Shown here: positions 12,900 to 24,634 of the stretch, in pieces
How the letters are laid out: each line of letters opens with the position of its first letter
Position numbering within the stretch: the first letter of the stretch is position 1
Source: Gordionus sp. m RMFG-2023
Lineage: Eukaryota > Nematomorpha > Gordioida > Chordodea > Parachordodidae
DNA length: 64,000 nt
Assembly (NCBI RefSeq): GCF_954871325.1
Contig: NC_088775.1
Span: forward strand, 76,299,561 to 76,363,560
Reading direction: 5' to 3'
The notes under the pieces: model-generated
What the model was told of the DNA's origin: nothing
The model's input: the letters and a program-made list of their open reading frames with translations, nothing else
Databases searched by the model: none
Position numbers and translations under genes: made by a program

Positions 12900-15260
12900 C
12901 AAAATAAAATTGATATGGCGTAATGGGAAAATGTACAAAATTATGGAATACAAGTGGAAGCCGAAATTTTCTTAAAAGATAAGGGAGATAACAGATGGGA
13001 ATCAGCTAGAATTTCCGGCATAATCAGATGGAATAGCCTATACGATAGTGTAACTTCACTGTTTAAATATAAATCACATTTTAATTTTTGTTATATTATT
13101 GTTGTTTTTTTAAAAGAGGGTAATATTTTATTTTAAAAAAAAAATTTTCACAAATTTTTCATTTACAAATTATAATTAAAAATATTATTAAAAAACAAAT
13201 AATATATTAAAAATGAATTAAAAAATATATATGTATAAAAGAGAAATGAGATAAAAAAAATAAAATTTAAAAATAAGGGTACAAATCACCTTAGAGAAGA
13301 GTGAATGCTTAAAAAATTGGACCGGCAGATTTACCTGGCGAAGGTAATATCCTTCATTGGGGTCCTCTGAGATCTGCCTCATTTTTTTCCCTATAGTTTT
13401 GATGAAATTGAGAGCATCACTTCCGAACATGCCTAGGGTATTGGTAACGATTGGGATAAACACGGGATTGGTGAGGCAAGCATATTTGTTTTTTTAGGAT
13501 TTTTGCCTTTCGATTGCAGAAAATGAGAGGTTGGACTTGGCGACAAAATCGACACAGGTATAGTCCCAAGCTAGTGGGAGACCATTGGTCCAGGGAATGA
13601 GAGATATGCCATCGGAACGTATGGCGTTTTCGTTTGAGAGGCCCACTGGTTCGAGGGTGGATGGAATATTAACTTTTTTAAGAGCAGCTAGGAAGATGTT
13701 GTTAATAGATTTATGACGCGGTTGTCGTCCATGGGAGAACTTGCAGTACAAGGGATAGTAGGCTTTCGATTCGATGGGATGGCCACAGTCGATGCAAATT
13801 GAGGGAACCACGGCATTACAGCCAAGGCGGAGGGCTATGGAAATGTGTAGCTGTTCGCCGGTCAAGAGGAGGCCAAGATTGGAACTGGGGATGGCTTCCA
13901 ACCATTGGTAACCTGAGTTTGCATATAATACTAAATTATTGGATTGTCCTCAAAGGGCCTGTTCGAAGGTATTTAACGGAACGGGCGATCAGAAAAGCAT
14001 CCCAGTCTTTCTGAATGCTGGAAGCCGGACGACAGAGGGTGAGTGAGCAGTTACTGTCCCAAAAGGTGAAGGCCTGCAAGAGGTCAGTATCTGAAGGAGT
14101 GGATCCATTATCGATGATAGGTTGTGCAGCAAGACGAGATGAGATAAAGGCTGAGAGGGAAAGATGTATAGGGGATCGGATACCAATACCACCAGACTTG
14201 CAGGAAAGGGTGGCCTGAAGCCAAGATGAATTGGAAAATTTAAGGTTTAATATGTTTTTAAAAAGACCCTTAATTTGGGTTTCACATGAGAAACGAGCAA
14301 GTCGCGGCATTTAAAGATAGGAGAGGATCTCAGGGCGTAAAGGACTTTAGGTATGTTGAAATAAATAATATCTTATTCCTGTTTCAATAATATTATTTTC
14401 GATTGGTATTTTAATGTTTACTGTATAAGGCTATATTTTTAGATTGTGATATGTAAATTGGACATTAGTTTTAATTTACTTTGAAAGAAATTTAATTTTG
14501 TAAAACTAATTACATACACATATATAGTATATATGAATTGGATGAAAAATGAAATTTTTTTAAATAAAATTTATTTTGAATAAAGTTGAATTTACAGAAC
14601 CTTTTAATCTCAATTTGCAACAAATTTATAATTTAAAACAATTTGTCCGACAAACTACAAGGGCAGTTAAGAAATTAGTGCCCATATGGTATTTGTGATT
14701 TAAAGGGACTTATGTAAACATTAAAATTTAATTGCAATATTGTCTACCTAAGATGGTATGGGCAAAAGATTTGGGAAATATCTTTTCTTATGATGAATAT
14801 AATGAGGCTTTTTTGGCATTATTATCACATCTATAAGAACTTATGAATTATCCCAATGATAAAAATAAAATTCTTTTATATAATTAAAAGAAGTCCTAAA
14901 TGTAGTACGAGTATTATATAATTAAGCTCAAACTATACCACCAGGATTTAATATCTAATATTGAAAATGATGATTATTTTTCTTTTGGTGAAACACATGT
15001 TGCTGAGCTCTCCGAGTTCAATACATAACATAGAGCTGGAGGTTTTAAATTATTTAAAGACCGTCGAAATACATTAGTTATGCTTAATATCCTTTCATTA
15101 TGGAAATTTTTAAAAAAATATAATACTATCTTAATCAGCTCCAGTTGAAAGGATATTTAGTTTTGGCACAATGTTAAATGTGCCGAAACGGCCAAGGCTT
15201 TAAATTATATAAAAATAATGATTTAATTAATCTACTTTAAATTCTTTTGCAAATTAATAT
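12900..15260 (+). pseudogene. hAT transposase remnant (family E)
   Basis: Recognisable pieces on the plus strand are IRWNSLYDSVTSLFKYKSHF near 13025-13080 (the R-W-N-S-x-Y-D block of hAT transposases) and SAPVERIFSFGTMLNVPKRP near 15138-15195 (the start of the C-terminal dimerisation domain). Between them are degraded helical blocks and the non-LTR insertion. The parallel pieces at 21480-22330 show the same order. Several stops and frame changes make this copy inactive. Confidence 0.7.
13190..14340 (-). mobile_element. 5'-truncated non-LTR element with restriction-like endonuclease
   Basis: On the minus strand, frames at 14310-13936, 13901-13494 and 13463-13218 give the end of a non-LTR polyprotein: SGGIGIRSPIHL and QKDWDAFLIAR after the polymerase; a zinc knuckle (C-I-D-C ... 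L-Y-C) with GRQPRHKSIN; then STLEPVGL, RSDGISLIPW and AWDYTCVDF. The R-x-D-G ... W ... W-D order fits a restriction-like endonuclease of the R2/Utopia-like group (family level is inference). At the end is MFIPIVTNTLGMFGSDAL, matching FIPIISTTLGTFGKLAL in the fuller copy at 38.7 kb. The 5' part is missing, as usual for target-primed reverse transcription. It lies inside the hAT copy at 12105-15550. Confidence 0.8.
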
Positions 15261-15558
15261 TTCAACTCACCTTAAAAATACTAGCCTCCCTTCCTGACTA
15301 TGCTATTATAATTAACTCATTATTTATTCTATTAATATTGTAAATATTTATTCTTATGTTATGTTCTTCATCAATGTATTTTATATACTATTCTAAATTG
15401 TTAATGATAATTTTATAAAGCATCTTGAATGTAAGATACTCTCATTTGGAAAAAATTTTGAATATGATACTAATATCTGTATCCAAGATTCATTATTTTT
15501 ATAAAGAATCTGTATGTAGATTCTCTTTCCTGAGGACCTGCCTAACTATGATATTTAC

Positions 15559-16417
15559 TATCATTCTTGACTGCCCTAACTAGTTTAGTTTATAACTATT
15601 ATAATATTTCATTTATTTGCTTAAAACTTGTTTTAAAAAAATTGTAGACAAGCTATTATCACAGGTAGTGAAGATTTGAGTTTTAAATGTAATCAAGATT
15701 AGTCAAGATATATTTTTCTATTTAAATTTATAAATTATATGTGAAATCATCGTATGTTTTGATTTATGAAGTTAAATTTTTATATTTAGATTTATAAATT
15801 CTATTTTTGTGAAATCATTCTGCATTTTGATTTTTGAGTCATTTTTAATTTACATAGTTTTATTATTAGTGATAAATATGATTCTTGGTTTTTAATTTTA
15901 AAGAAATGTATTTATAAATTGTTATTTTTTTACAATTAGAAGTTCCCCTATAGATAATAATTCATGTTTTTGGTTTAAGTCCTTGTAAAATTTATAATTA
16001 TTTTTTTTTGGATTCATATTTGGAAATAAAGTATTGGAATTAATTTTGCGTTGAAATTTGATTGGTATTCATTCTCAGAGGTCACAACCAATAGCTAGAT
16101 TATAAAATTTTATTATACCATTTATATCTTGGATATTTTTTCAGATAGCTACACCATATCGTACCCATACAAATCTCTCATAATATTTTAATTATATACA
16201 AAGAATTTCTAGATATGAATAAAAAAAGGAAAGAATAACTTCGAATTATTATTTTTGTTTTCTTTGAAAATCAATCTATCTTAATAAATAATCTCATAAA
16301 AAAATTCCATATTTTTTTCAAAATTCATTTTTATTTTGCGCAAAAAATTAGACAATCAATTATTTCTATAAATTTTAAAGAATGTATCAAAAAAAATATT
16401 CTTTTTTAAAAATATTT
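15559..16417. other. 3' flank of the cyclophilin gene
   Basis: AT-rich, no gene seen. On the minus strand a possible polyadenylation signal (AATAAA; plus-strand 16330-16335) lies about 85 bp after the cyclophilin stop codon; in such AT-rich sequence it could be chance. Confidence 0.4.
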
Positions 16418-19400
16418 TTATTCTGAAGGATATTCTATATTCGTCATCTCTCCTTTCTCGAGTACTTTGATCTTTATATCCATAATAGTGACGGGTACCT
16501 TTGGTTTATCCTCGGGGGTAGTTGGAACGGATTCGATTTTTTTCAGAGTTTCCTTTTTTTGTTTAAATATGGATGAATGATTTAAACATGAATTTTGTGA
16601 TTATTATATTTATAAAGATTAATACTCTCCTCGAGTATTTATGGCCAGCTAGCTACCTACTAAATCAATATTGAATTTGTTAAAGGAAATTAAAGATAAA
16701 AAAAACTATTATCTACCTTCATTTTTATATAACTCATGGTTTAATTATAATCAATGGTATGAATGAAGGTTTTATTTTGATTTAAAAATGATTAATAAAA
16801 GATATAAGCTTAAAGCTACTGAAAAATCCAGATTATAAAAATTAACTCATAATTCCAATTTCTTGACTCAATGCATCCATCGATTTCTCCCACTTCTACA
16901 TTGATCACTTTATTACTCTAACATATGAAGCCATCTATTATTAAAATTGATGTCATTATAATAATGTTTTTTTCTTCTCTTTTTTCAATAAAACTACATT
17001 TCCTCTCCTCTTTATCTTTGTTTTTCCAAAAAAATATTTTTTTTCTATATATTCGCATTTCTAAAAAAACCATTTTTCCTCCTCTATATAATATATTCGT
17101 TTTTAAAGAAAATCATTTTTTCTTCTATATTCGTTTTTCAAAAAAACTTTATTATCTCTTCTAAATATTCGTTTTTCAAAATAAAAAACATTTTTTCTCT
17201 TCTATATATTCGTTTTTCAAATAAAACTTTTTTCTCCTTATTCTTTGATGGTAAATTGACCACATATTTCATATCTCACAACCCTTAGCTATTTACTCAA
17301 ATTCCATATTCATCTTTGGACACCACATATATTCTCTTGCTTTATTCTTCATTCTTCCTAAATCTTGATGTCGACATTGCTGTTAAAATATCTTTTCTTA
17401 AAGACTTCGACATAATTAATCTATCCTCTCATTAAACAATTATCTACTATATCACTTCTTATAATTTTCAAAGTTTTTTCTTCACTCTTCCATTCTTCAT
17501 CTCCTTTCATATATTCTAAAATTCTCGTAATTTCATTATCTTGCAACGATGTTTTGCCTACTGTTACTAGATATCCTAGTTAGTAATATATTGTTTTGTT
17601 TATATGAATATATTTATGTAATGTCAATCATTTGTTAATGACATTTCATGATTATTGTTTTTTGTAAAAGGAATTTTTTAATTCATTATTAGTGATTAAA
17701 ATTCAAAAACAATTAATTTTTTTTTCTCTAAAAATTTAAATAAATGATAAATTTTTGATGATGTTTTACTATTTAATAAAAAATGATTAATTTTTATATT
17801 TTTACTATTTAATAAAGATATAGTTTTGAAATTGTTGCATTATTTTGATTCTTTTTGTCCCCTCATTTGGGTTCCTTTGATAATTTTTAGAGGTAAAGTT
17901 GTACGATAATTTTTAAAAGTACTTTTATTATTAGATTTTTGAAAGTAAGTTAGTTTTTTTCTTATTTCTGTTAGTTATTTTCCATTTTTTGTTACTAGAG
18001 TAGCTGGGTTTTCTCGTATAACTACTCTCAAGGCTCGTATCATCATGCTATTTATTTCTTTTTCTTCCTCTACTTGATCTATTCTATTAATTTTGTTTTA
18101 TAATTAGTTGTCTTCTATTTTTTTTAATAGTTTGTATAATTTATTCGGATTCTCTGCTCTTTATCTTATTTCGAAATCAAAACCACCTACTAATAATAAC
18201 CTATTTGTAATCTAGGTGATAACATTAATTATTTATTATCTTTCTTAAATAAATATACTAACGGCTGACGATCCGTATACACGATAAACTTCTTCCCAAC
18301 CATGTATTCTCTAAACTTAGTTAGCCCAAACTTAACCTTTGTTATTGTTTTCCTTAGCACTGTTATATTATTTTGATCAGAAAGAAGATAAAACAAACAT
18401 ATAGCAAACAAGATCGAAAAGATGCTGGGTATGTGGAGGAGCGCATTTAAAGAGAGGATGATCAAAAATGACTTTCGCAGTGATAAACGAATCAAACATG
18501 ATAAGATCCAAAACAACAAGAAAATGATGGAAATACAAGAGAAGTGCATAATGAAAGAAGTAGAGAGCTAAAGGAAAGGGTGTAGAACTAGATTGAAAGA
18601 AAATAAGTTTTTGTGAAATTGAGACAATTAATTAGAATATTATATTTGTAAAGATTATTTGAAATGTTTGAATTTTCAACTATACAAGATCGAAATTTGT
18701 TGTTAATTAATTATTATTAGAGTTTTTCTGATTTTTGTGATAAAATTAACAATAAATTAGTTTTGTTAATTCTGTTCGTTTTTAATATATTAAAGTTTTG
18801 TGTGATTTTCATTAAAAGTTAATTATAACTCTTTAATTTCTTTATAAGGAACATGTGTCATATATTAAACATTCCAGTTATTTTCAAACTCAATATCGGT
18901 TCGTTCCAGTTTTCATAAGTTTTGGATTTTTAAATCGGAATGTATTATTTTATTTTAAATAGTCTGGCAAAATTATATTTAATACTTTTAATAATAAAAA
19001 CCAAAAAATCTTGGAAAATATGTTTGATTTTTTTTATTTTATTACAAAACAGGTATAGGAAATAACAAATTAAGTAATAAAACATAACCACATATAAATT
19101 TGTGCTAATTTATTTTTAATAATATATTTTAAATTATGCCAAATTTTTTAAAGAAATAATTATAATTTTAAATGCCGTTATATATAGGGTTAAAAATATT
19201 TAAAATTTCTCTATCTCAGTTTTATCAGTAACAATTATGGTTGAGAAATATCAACTGTGATTCAGCCCGACACTAAATTATTATATAATGCAATTAATAA
19301 TATATTTTCAAAAAATCGCATAAAACTAACAAAAGAATTCAGGTTGGTTTATCTTATTTGACTTTTTAGAAAAAATATATATCTAGAAATTCTGCATTTC

Positions 19401-22400
19401 CGATATAAAATCCAAATATTAAAATAATATATGGTTAACAATTATGACATGAAACAAACGTTAAACAACTTAATCGTATGACGATGTGAAAATGGAGATT
19501 GGGAAAAAAATCTTAAATATTTTATTTTTTTATATTTCATAAAATAAATTCTGTGGTGTCAGCCACAGCAAAAAAATAGTGATACTTGTAGATTCTGGTT
19601 AAAATCCTAACAATAAAGAAGGTAAATGACTAGGTTAATATTATAATTATTAATAATATAATTAAAGATATTACTATGATATAATTATTATTCACAGTTA
19701 ATGAAATTTTTATGAATTATAAATATACCATGCCACCAATAAGGGCCCCGAAAACGACGTGTTTGTTGTCCAACCACGAGGTTTTCGCGGTTGTTATAAA
19801 AAATTGAGCTCCATTAGTGTTTGGACCAGAATTGGCCATCGAAAGTACACCTGGCCCATAATGAGGTATTTTAAAATTCTCATCATTGAACTTGGGAGCG
19901 TTCCAGGCTTTGCCTATTTTATAAAAAAAATATATTAATTATTTTATAAATATTAATTTGGGATGGAAAATAGTGTGATATAGTCAGATTTTGGCAATAC
20001 CGCGATAATTTTATCTAAGATACAAGATCGTTTTGTATCTTGTACTCAGTATCTTTTTGACATTTTTAATAATACTAGTATCTGTATCTAAGATCTTTAT
20101 TCTGAAAAGAATCTTGTATCTTTTGCATTTTCTTGACAAAAGATACAGATTCTTTTTAATTAAAGATGCACCGATATTTTTTATCGGATCGAATCCGGCT
20201 GATATTTCACCCATTTTAAAATATCGGTTATCTACCAATATTATAAAATTTTCCGATCCGATCCAATATAAAATGGCGTCTTTAACAAAAATAAAATGTT
20301 ATAAAATTTAAAAAAAAGTTATATCTAAAATAATTTATTTATATAAATAAATCGAAATCCATTTTTATGTATATTTTTTTAATAATAATAATTAATAAAC
20401 ATTCTGCCATATTGTTATTTTTTTGAGTATTCTGCTTATAAAAGTGTGCGATAATCTCTTCAGAATCTGTTTTAGTGAAGCTGGTGATATTGACAGACCA
20501 TCGCCTTAGGCTGACCTCTGATAAATTGAAAATTTTGGTATTTCTAAAAAGAAATCTTCGATATATTAATGTAAATATTATTTTAAATATTTATTTCAAA
20601 TTATAATATATTTGTTTATTACTTATTATGTATATAGATTCATGACTTATTATATAAAAGTGATTTAACAATAAAAATATATTATATACTTTTAGAATTG
20701 CAATTGAATTGAATATAAAATATAACTGATCATTATAATATATTTAAATATCATAAGTTATAGTATAGTTAAATTATAAATGTTATAATAGTATATTAAA
20801 AATTAAAACCATTGGTATCTTTACAGAATACAAAATTAGATATGATATAGGATCGGTAATCGGCCGATATCAATTTAATATCGGGAATATCGGATCGGCC
20901 TCCAAAAAGTGGTATCGGATGTTAAAAAAATTTACATATCAGATTAACCTTAATTTTTTGATAATCAAAATTAGTTGGAAAACTTACAACTCTCATAGAT
21001 AAAAATTAACAACATCAAAATGAAATAAGTACAGAATATATTTTATATATAAATTAAATGTAACTCGAAAGAATATAATTAGCAATTTTATGTAATATTT
21101 TTTAATTTGTATGATAATTAAAACTCATGGTAGCGAAAAAAGTGAAAGGAAAATTATGGAAATAAGTTCCCCTGAATCAAATATCAATATATGTAAAAAT
21201 TTTTAAATAATTCAAGTCAAAAGAAAATGTATAAGCTGTTAAACCTGTAAACACAAAAAATGATAAAGGGTTCAACATACGTTACTACAAATTTTGCTAA
21301 ACATATTATAGTTAATTATTTATATGATAATTTTAAGTTATAATGTAATTATATGTATACACTTTTTAAATTATAAATACTATTTAAGAATTTCCCAAAA
21401 TAAAGCAAATTCTACCAAAATAAAAAAAATAATTCAACCCAGTATATCTTCATTTAATGCTATTAATAAAATAAAACAAATAATTACACAAAATTATGGA
21501 ATGCAAGTGGAAGGCCCAAATCTTCTGTAAAGATAAGGGAGCTAACAGGTGGTAATAAGCGAAAATTTCCATGCATAATCAGTTGGAATAGCCTACACGA
21601 TAGTATGACCTCACTGTTAAAATATAAATTACATTTTAATTTATTATTTGAAACAAGATATTGTCCTATTATATAGTGGATATTGTTAAGACAAACTACA
21701 AGATCGAGTAGTACAGAATTAGTGCACATGCTATTTGTGGTTAAAAGGGACTTAAGTAAACTTTAAAATTTAAGTTTGCAATATTGTCTACATTAAAAGC
21801 TGTACAAGATGTTATAAGCTAAAGAATATAATGAGGCTTTTTTGACTTCATTATCACATCCATATTTTAAGAACTAAATGAATTGAGTTGGATGATTAAA
21901 AAATATTCTTCAAAATATATCATTAAAAGAATCCCTAAATAGAAGTATATAATCATGCTCCAACTATAACACCAATAGTTAACTTCTAATAAAGAAGATG
22001 ATGTTTATTTTTCTTTTGGTGAAACAAATGCTGCTGAGTTCAATAATATGGATAACATTGAGCTGGAGGTTTTAAATTATATTAAAGACCTCGAAATACA
22101 TTAGAAATGCTTAATTATTATCCTTATTAAGGAAACCTTTTTAAAAGTATAATACTGCAATACCTTAATGTGCTCCAGTTGAAAGGCTATTTAGTTTTGG
22201 CATAATGTTAAATACGTCAAAACGGCAAAGGCTTAATGATAAATTATTTGAAAAATTGATTATCTTAAAAATTAATGATTTGATTTCTATTTTAAATACT
22301 CTTTTGCAAATTAATATTTCAACTCACCTTAAAAATACTAATCTCCCTTCCCTGATTATGCTATGAATGGGCTAATAATAATGATATGCCTGATTATTAT

Positions 22401-24634
22401 AATTAACTAGTCATTAAATATTCTATTATTGTAAATATTCATTCTTATTTTATGCCTGTTATGCCCGCCATCAAAAATTGTATTTTATACTATTCTAAAT
22501 TGGTAATGATAATTTTATAAAAGTATCTTGTATTTAAGAAGTATTTAGTAGTTATTTTAAAAAAAATTATGTTATCGCCATTATCTCTACTAATAATAAA
22601 AAACATATTGTATAAATAATCGGAATTTTCTTCGTAAAAAATAATAAAATCGGGTTTAAACAAACATTCGTATACAAAATTAATTAAAAATATAAAAGGG
22701 AATCCTATTTGTTAGGGGTGTACCGATACCACTTGGAGGTCGACCCGATATTCCTGATATTAAATTGATATCTGCAGATTACCAATCCGATATCATATCT
22801 AATTTTGTATTCTGTAAAGATACCAATGGTTTTCATTTTTAATATACTTTTTATTAATATAACATCTATAATTTAATTATACCATAACTTATGTCATTTA
22901 AATATATTATAATGATCATAGATTAGTTTATATTCAATTCAATTGCAATTATAAAATATTTTTATTGTTAAATCACTTTTAAATAATAAGTAATAACATT
23001 AATCTATATACATAATAAGTAATAAATAATAAAATGATATTTTACATTAATATATCGAAGATTTCTTTTTAGAAATATCAAAATTTACAATTTATCAGAG
23101 GTCAGTCTGCAGTGATGGGGACTGTCAATATCAGTAGCATCACTAAAAACAGATTCTAAAGAGATTATTGCACACTTTTATAAACAGAATGCGAAAAAAA
23201 ATAACAATATGACAGAATGTTTTAACTAATTATTACTATTAAAAAAATTAAACATAAAAATGGATTTTGATTTTATTTATAAAAATAAATGGTTTTTTAG
23301 ATATAACTTTTTTTATTTTTGTTAAAAACGCCATTTTATATCAGATCGGAAAATTTTATAATATTGACTGATAACCGTTATTTTAAAATGGGTGAAATAT
23401 GGCCCGATCCGATAAAAGATATCGGTATATTCCTAATATTTGTTAAAATTTAATCAATATTCCCTAAAAAAATAATATTGAAACCATATACAAAGATAAT
23501 TCCAAAAGATTCTATTCTGTCAAATTATATCAATGAGGAGAAAAAATAATATTGAGACACGATATACAAAAATAATTCCAAAAGATTCTATTCTGTCAAA
23601 TTATATCAATGAGGAGAAAAAATAAATTCTATGGTTAGAAAGGTTTCTATATATTATAGGCTAACTTGTGTAGCTGGCTGACAAGTGTCAAATAACATTA
23701 TACACACGTATTTTAAATTGACTACTACGAATATTTATCTAATAAAATTGAAAATTATCTTTAAACCTGTTGATATCAAAAGGTTCAAACCAGATCACAT
23801 GAGTTATAATCCCTGGTTCAAACAGCCAAGCTAGGCCTATTCAAAAACTAATACAAAATGAATTTTTTGTATTCGATTCTTTTAAACAAATTGAAAGATT
23901 ATTTATTTTGTATTTATACCATCGATAGAATAGTAAAATGTACTATTCATACAAATACAAATTAAATTGTTCAAAAAATGCTTTTGAATGAGCCTAATTC
24001 CAACTATTAATTATGATAAAATATTTGTTTGAGAAGTTTGAATTAAGGCATTTGCCCAAATAAAAAATTAATTAAGCAAGTTTTCAAAAGTGAGGAAAAA
24101 AATTAATTTATATAAGGTTTTACATCCAAAAATTGTTTGCAAACTTTAAAAAAGAATTGCATTATAATTTAAAAAAAATTTGGTGTATAAATTTTTTTAT
24201 TACTTAAAGATAATATACTATTTAAAAAATTATAAACAAAATATTATTATTTACCGCCTGTACCATCTCCCCTCTCATAATCACCACCTTGAATCATGAA
24301 ATTTTTAATTACACGATGAAAGCTAGAATTAATATATTTTGGCTCCTTTATAAGTGTATTAATTATATGTTAATAAAATGTAATATTACATGATCAAATC
24401 CAGAAAGTTTGAGAAAATTTTCAACAGTTTTTGGGGTAGTTTTACCGAACAGCCCTATAACCATTGGTGGAAGTATTTCATCACCCATTTTAACATAAAA
24501 TTCTACCTATATTCCAATTCATATATATATATAATATTCGTTATAACTTCATGGGTAATCAGCGGTCCTTTTTTAGCAGTAACTAGGCCATTATTATATA
24601 TAAAAAGAAATATTGCAAAGGAAAGTGCTAACAT
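16418..24634 (-). CDS. Secreted/ER-type cyclophilin (peptidyl-prolyl isomerase)
   Basis: Five exons: 24548-24634, 24390-24506, 24255-24345, 19729-19913, 16418-16552. Together they encode 204 residues with GT-AG introns of 41, 44, 4341 and 3176 bp. Residues 1-20 form a hydrophobic signal peptide ([12 protein letters not shown]...), which decided the start. The rest is a full cyclophilin domain resembling cyclophilin B. Active-site residues all align with human cyclophilin A at a constant offset of 24: R79, F84, M85, Q87 ([14 protein letters not shown]), F137, W145, L146, H150 ([12 protein letters not shown]). It isomerises Xaa-Pro bonds and, by its signal peptide, should act in the secretory pathway. 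The C-terminus (residues 161-204) reads [18 protein letters not shown] across the last junction and ends IEYPSE, with no KDEL-type retention signal. No internal stops occur. The two long introns are packed with transposable elements. Exon joins are predicted by eye but every junction restores the family alignment. Confidence 0.93.
17030..17240. repeat. Degenerate minisatellite, about 40 bp unit
   Basis: Five imperfect units share TCTATATATTCGTTTTTCAA followed by an A-run, TTTTT and TCT. It lies in cyclophilin intron 4, and the frame that reads through it is repeat-derived, not a gene. Confidence 0.65.
17955..18380 (-). mobile_element. Ty3/gypsy RNase H fragment in cyclophilin intron 4
   Basis: Broken fossil. 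It contains the RNase H tail motif [17 protein letters not shown] and, further on, a charged stretch ([20 protein letters not shown]). It resembles the corresponding part of element C near 58.2 kb ([20 protein letters not shown]), so it is from the same or a sister family. No LTRs are visible. Confidence 0.65.
18382..18570 (+). other. Unrecognised charged coding-like stretch
   Basis: An open plus-strand stretch of about 60 codons ending in TAA is rich in Lys, Met, Glu and Arg (for example [19 protein letters not shown]) and has higher GC and more even codon use than its surroundings. It lies on the opposite strand to, and directly beside, the gypsy fragment in cyclophilin intron 4. It could be an exon of an intronic gene, part of a transposon, or chance. 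I do not recognise it. Confidence 0.25.
19985..22545 (+). mobile_element. hAT element, family E copy 2, in cyclophilin intron 3
   Basis: Closely parallels the copy at 12105-15550: it starts CAGATTTTGGCAATACCGCG, has the same subterminal GTATCTAAGAT repeats, and then the same degraded transposase order. Pieces near 21480-21640 match the R-W-N-S block region, and pieces near 22160-22230 match the C-terminal block. A MITE (20163-20922) interrupts the left part, while the non-LTR insertion of copy 1 is absent. The right end stops short of the terminal repeat (near 22545), so the copy is truncated or deleted there. Confidence 0.78.
20163..20922 (+). mobile_element. MITE family D copy 1, nested in hAT E
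   Basis: Starts AAGATGCACCGATATTTTTT and ends ...GTGGTATCGGATGTT. Internal landmarks TTTTCCGATCCGATCC and ATCGGATCGGCCTCC recur in reverse order in the copy at 22714-23436, so the two are inverted relative to each other. Comparison with the other hAT E copy shows the sequence is an insertion. A clean target duplication is not visible here. Confidence 0.72.
22714..23436 (-). mobile_element. MITE family D copy 2, 8 bp TSD
   Basis: Left end AGGGGTGTACCGATACC, right end ATATCGGTATATTCCTAA. Identical flanks TATTTGTT (22706-22713 and 23437-23444) give an 8 bp hAT-type target duplication. Most of its length is the reverse complement of 20163-20922. No coding capacity. Confidence 0.82.
23471..23620. 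repeat. Tandem duplication, two units of about 75 bp
   Basis: The block starting AATAATATTGA and ending ATCAATGAGGAGAAAA occurs twice head to tail with few differences. Located in cyclophilin intron 3. Confidence 0.85.

Larger units (their letters stand above)
12105..15550 (+). mobile_element. hAT element, family E copy 1, with 8 bp TSD
   Basis: Left end CAGAGTTGGGCAATACC and right end (minus strand) CATAGTTAGGCAGGTCC form an imperfect terminal inverted repeat. Identical flanks ATATTTAC (12097-12104 and 15551-15558) are the 8 bp duplication of hAT. Subterminal regions contain many short repeats of the type GTATCTAAGAT. The interior holds a decayed plus-strand transposase and a non-LTR fragment inserted in opposite orientation (about 13190-14340). 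The second copy of the same family, at 19985-22545, lacks that insertion, so its position can be read by comparison. Confidence 0.85.

Noticed and set aside
19551-19640. Possible last cyclophilin exon reading FAVADTTEF before a stop
   Set aside because: It does not join in frame to the exon ending at 19729. The exon at 16418-16552 joins in phase after an AG and continues the family alignment (METLKKIES...DKP).
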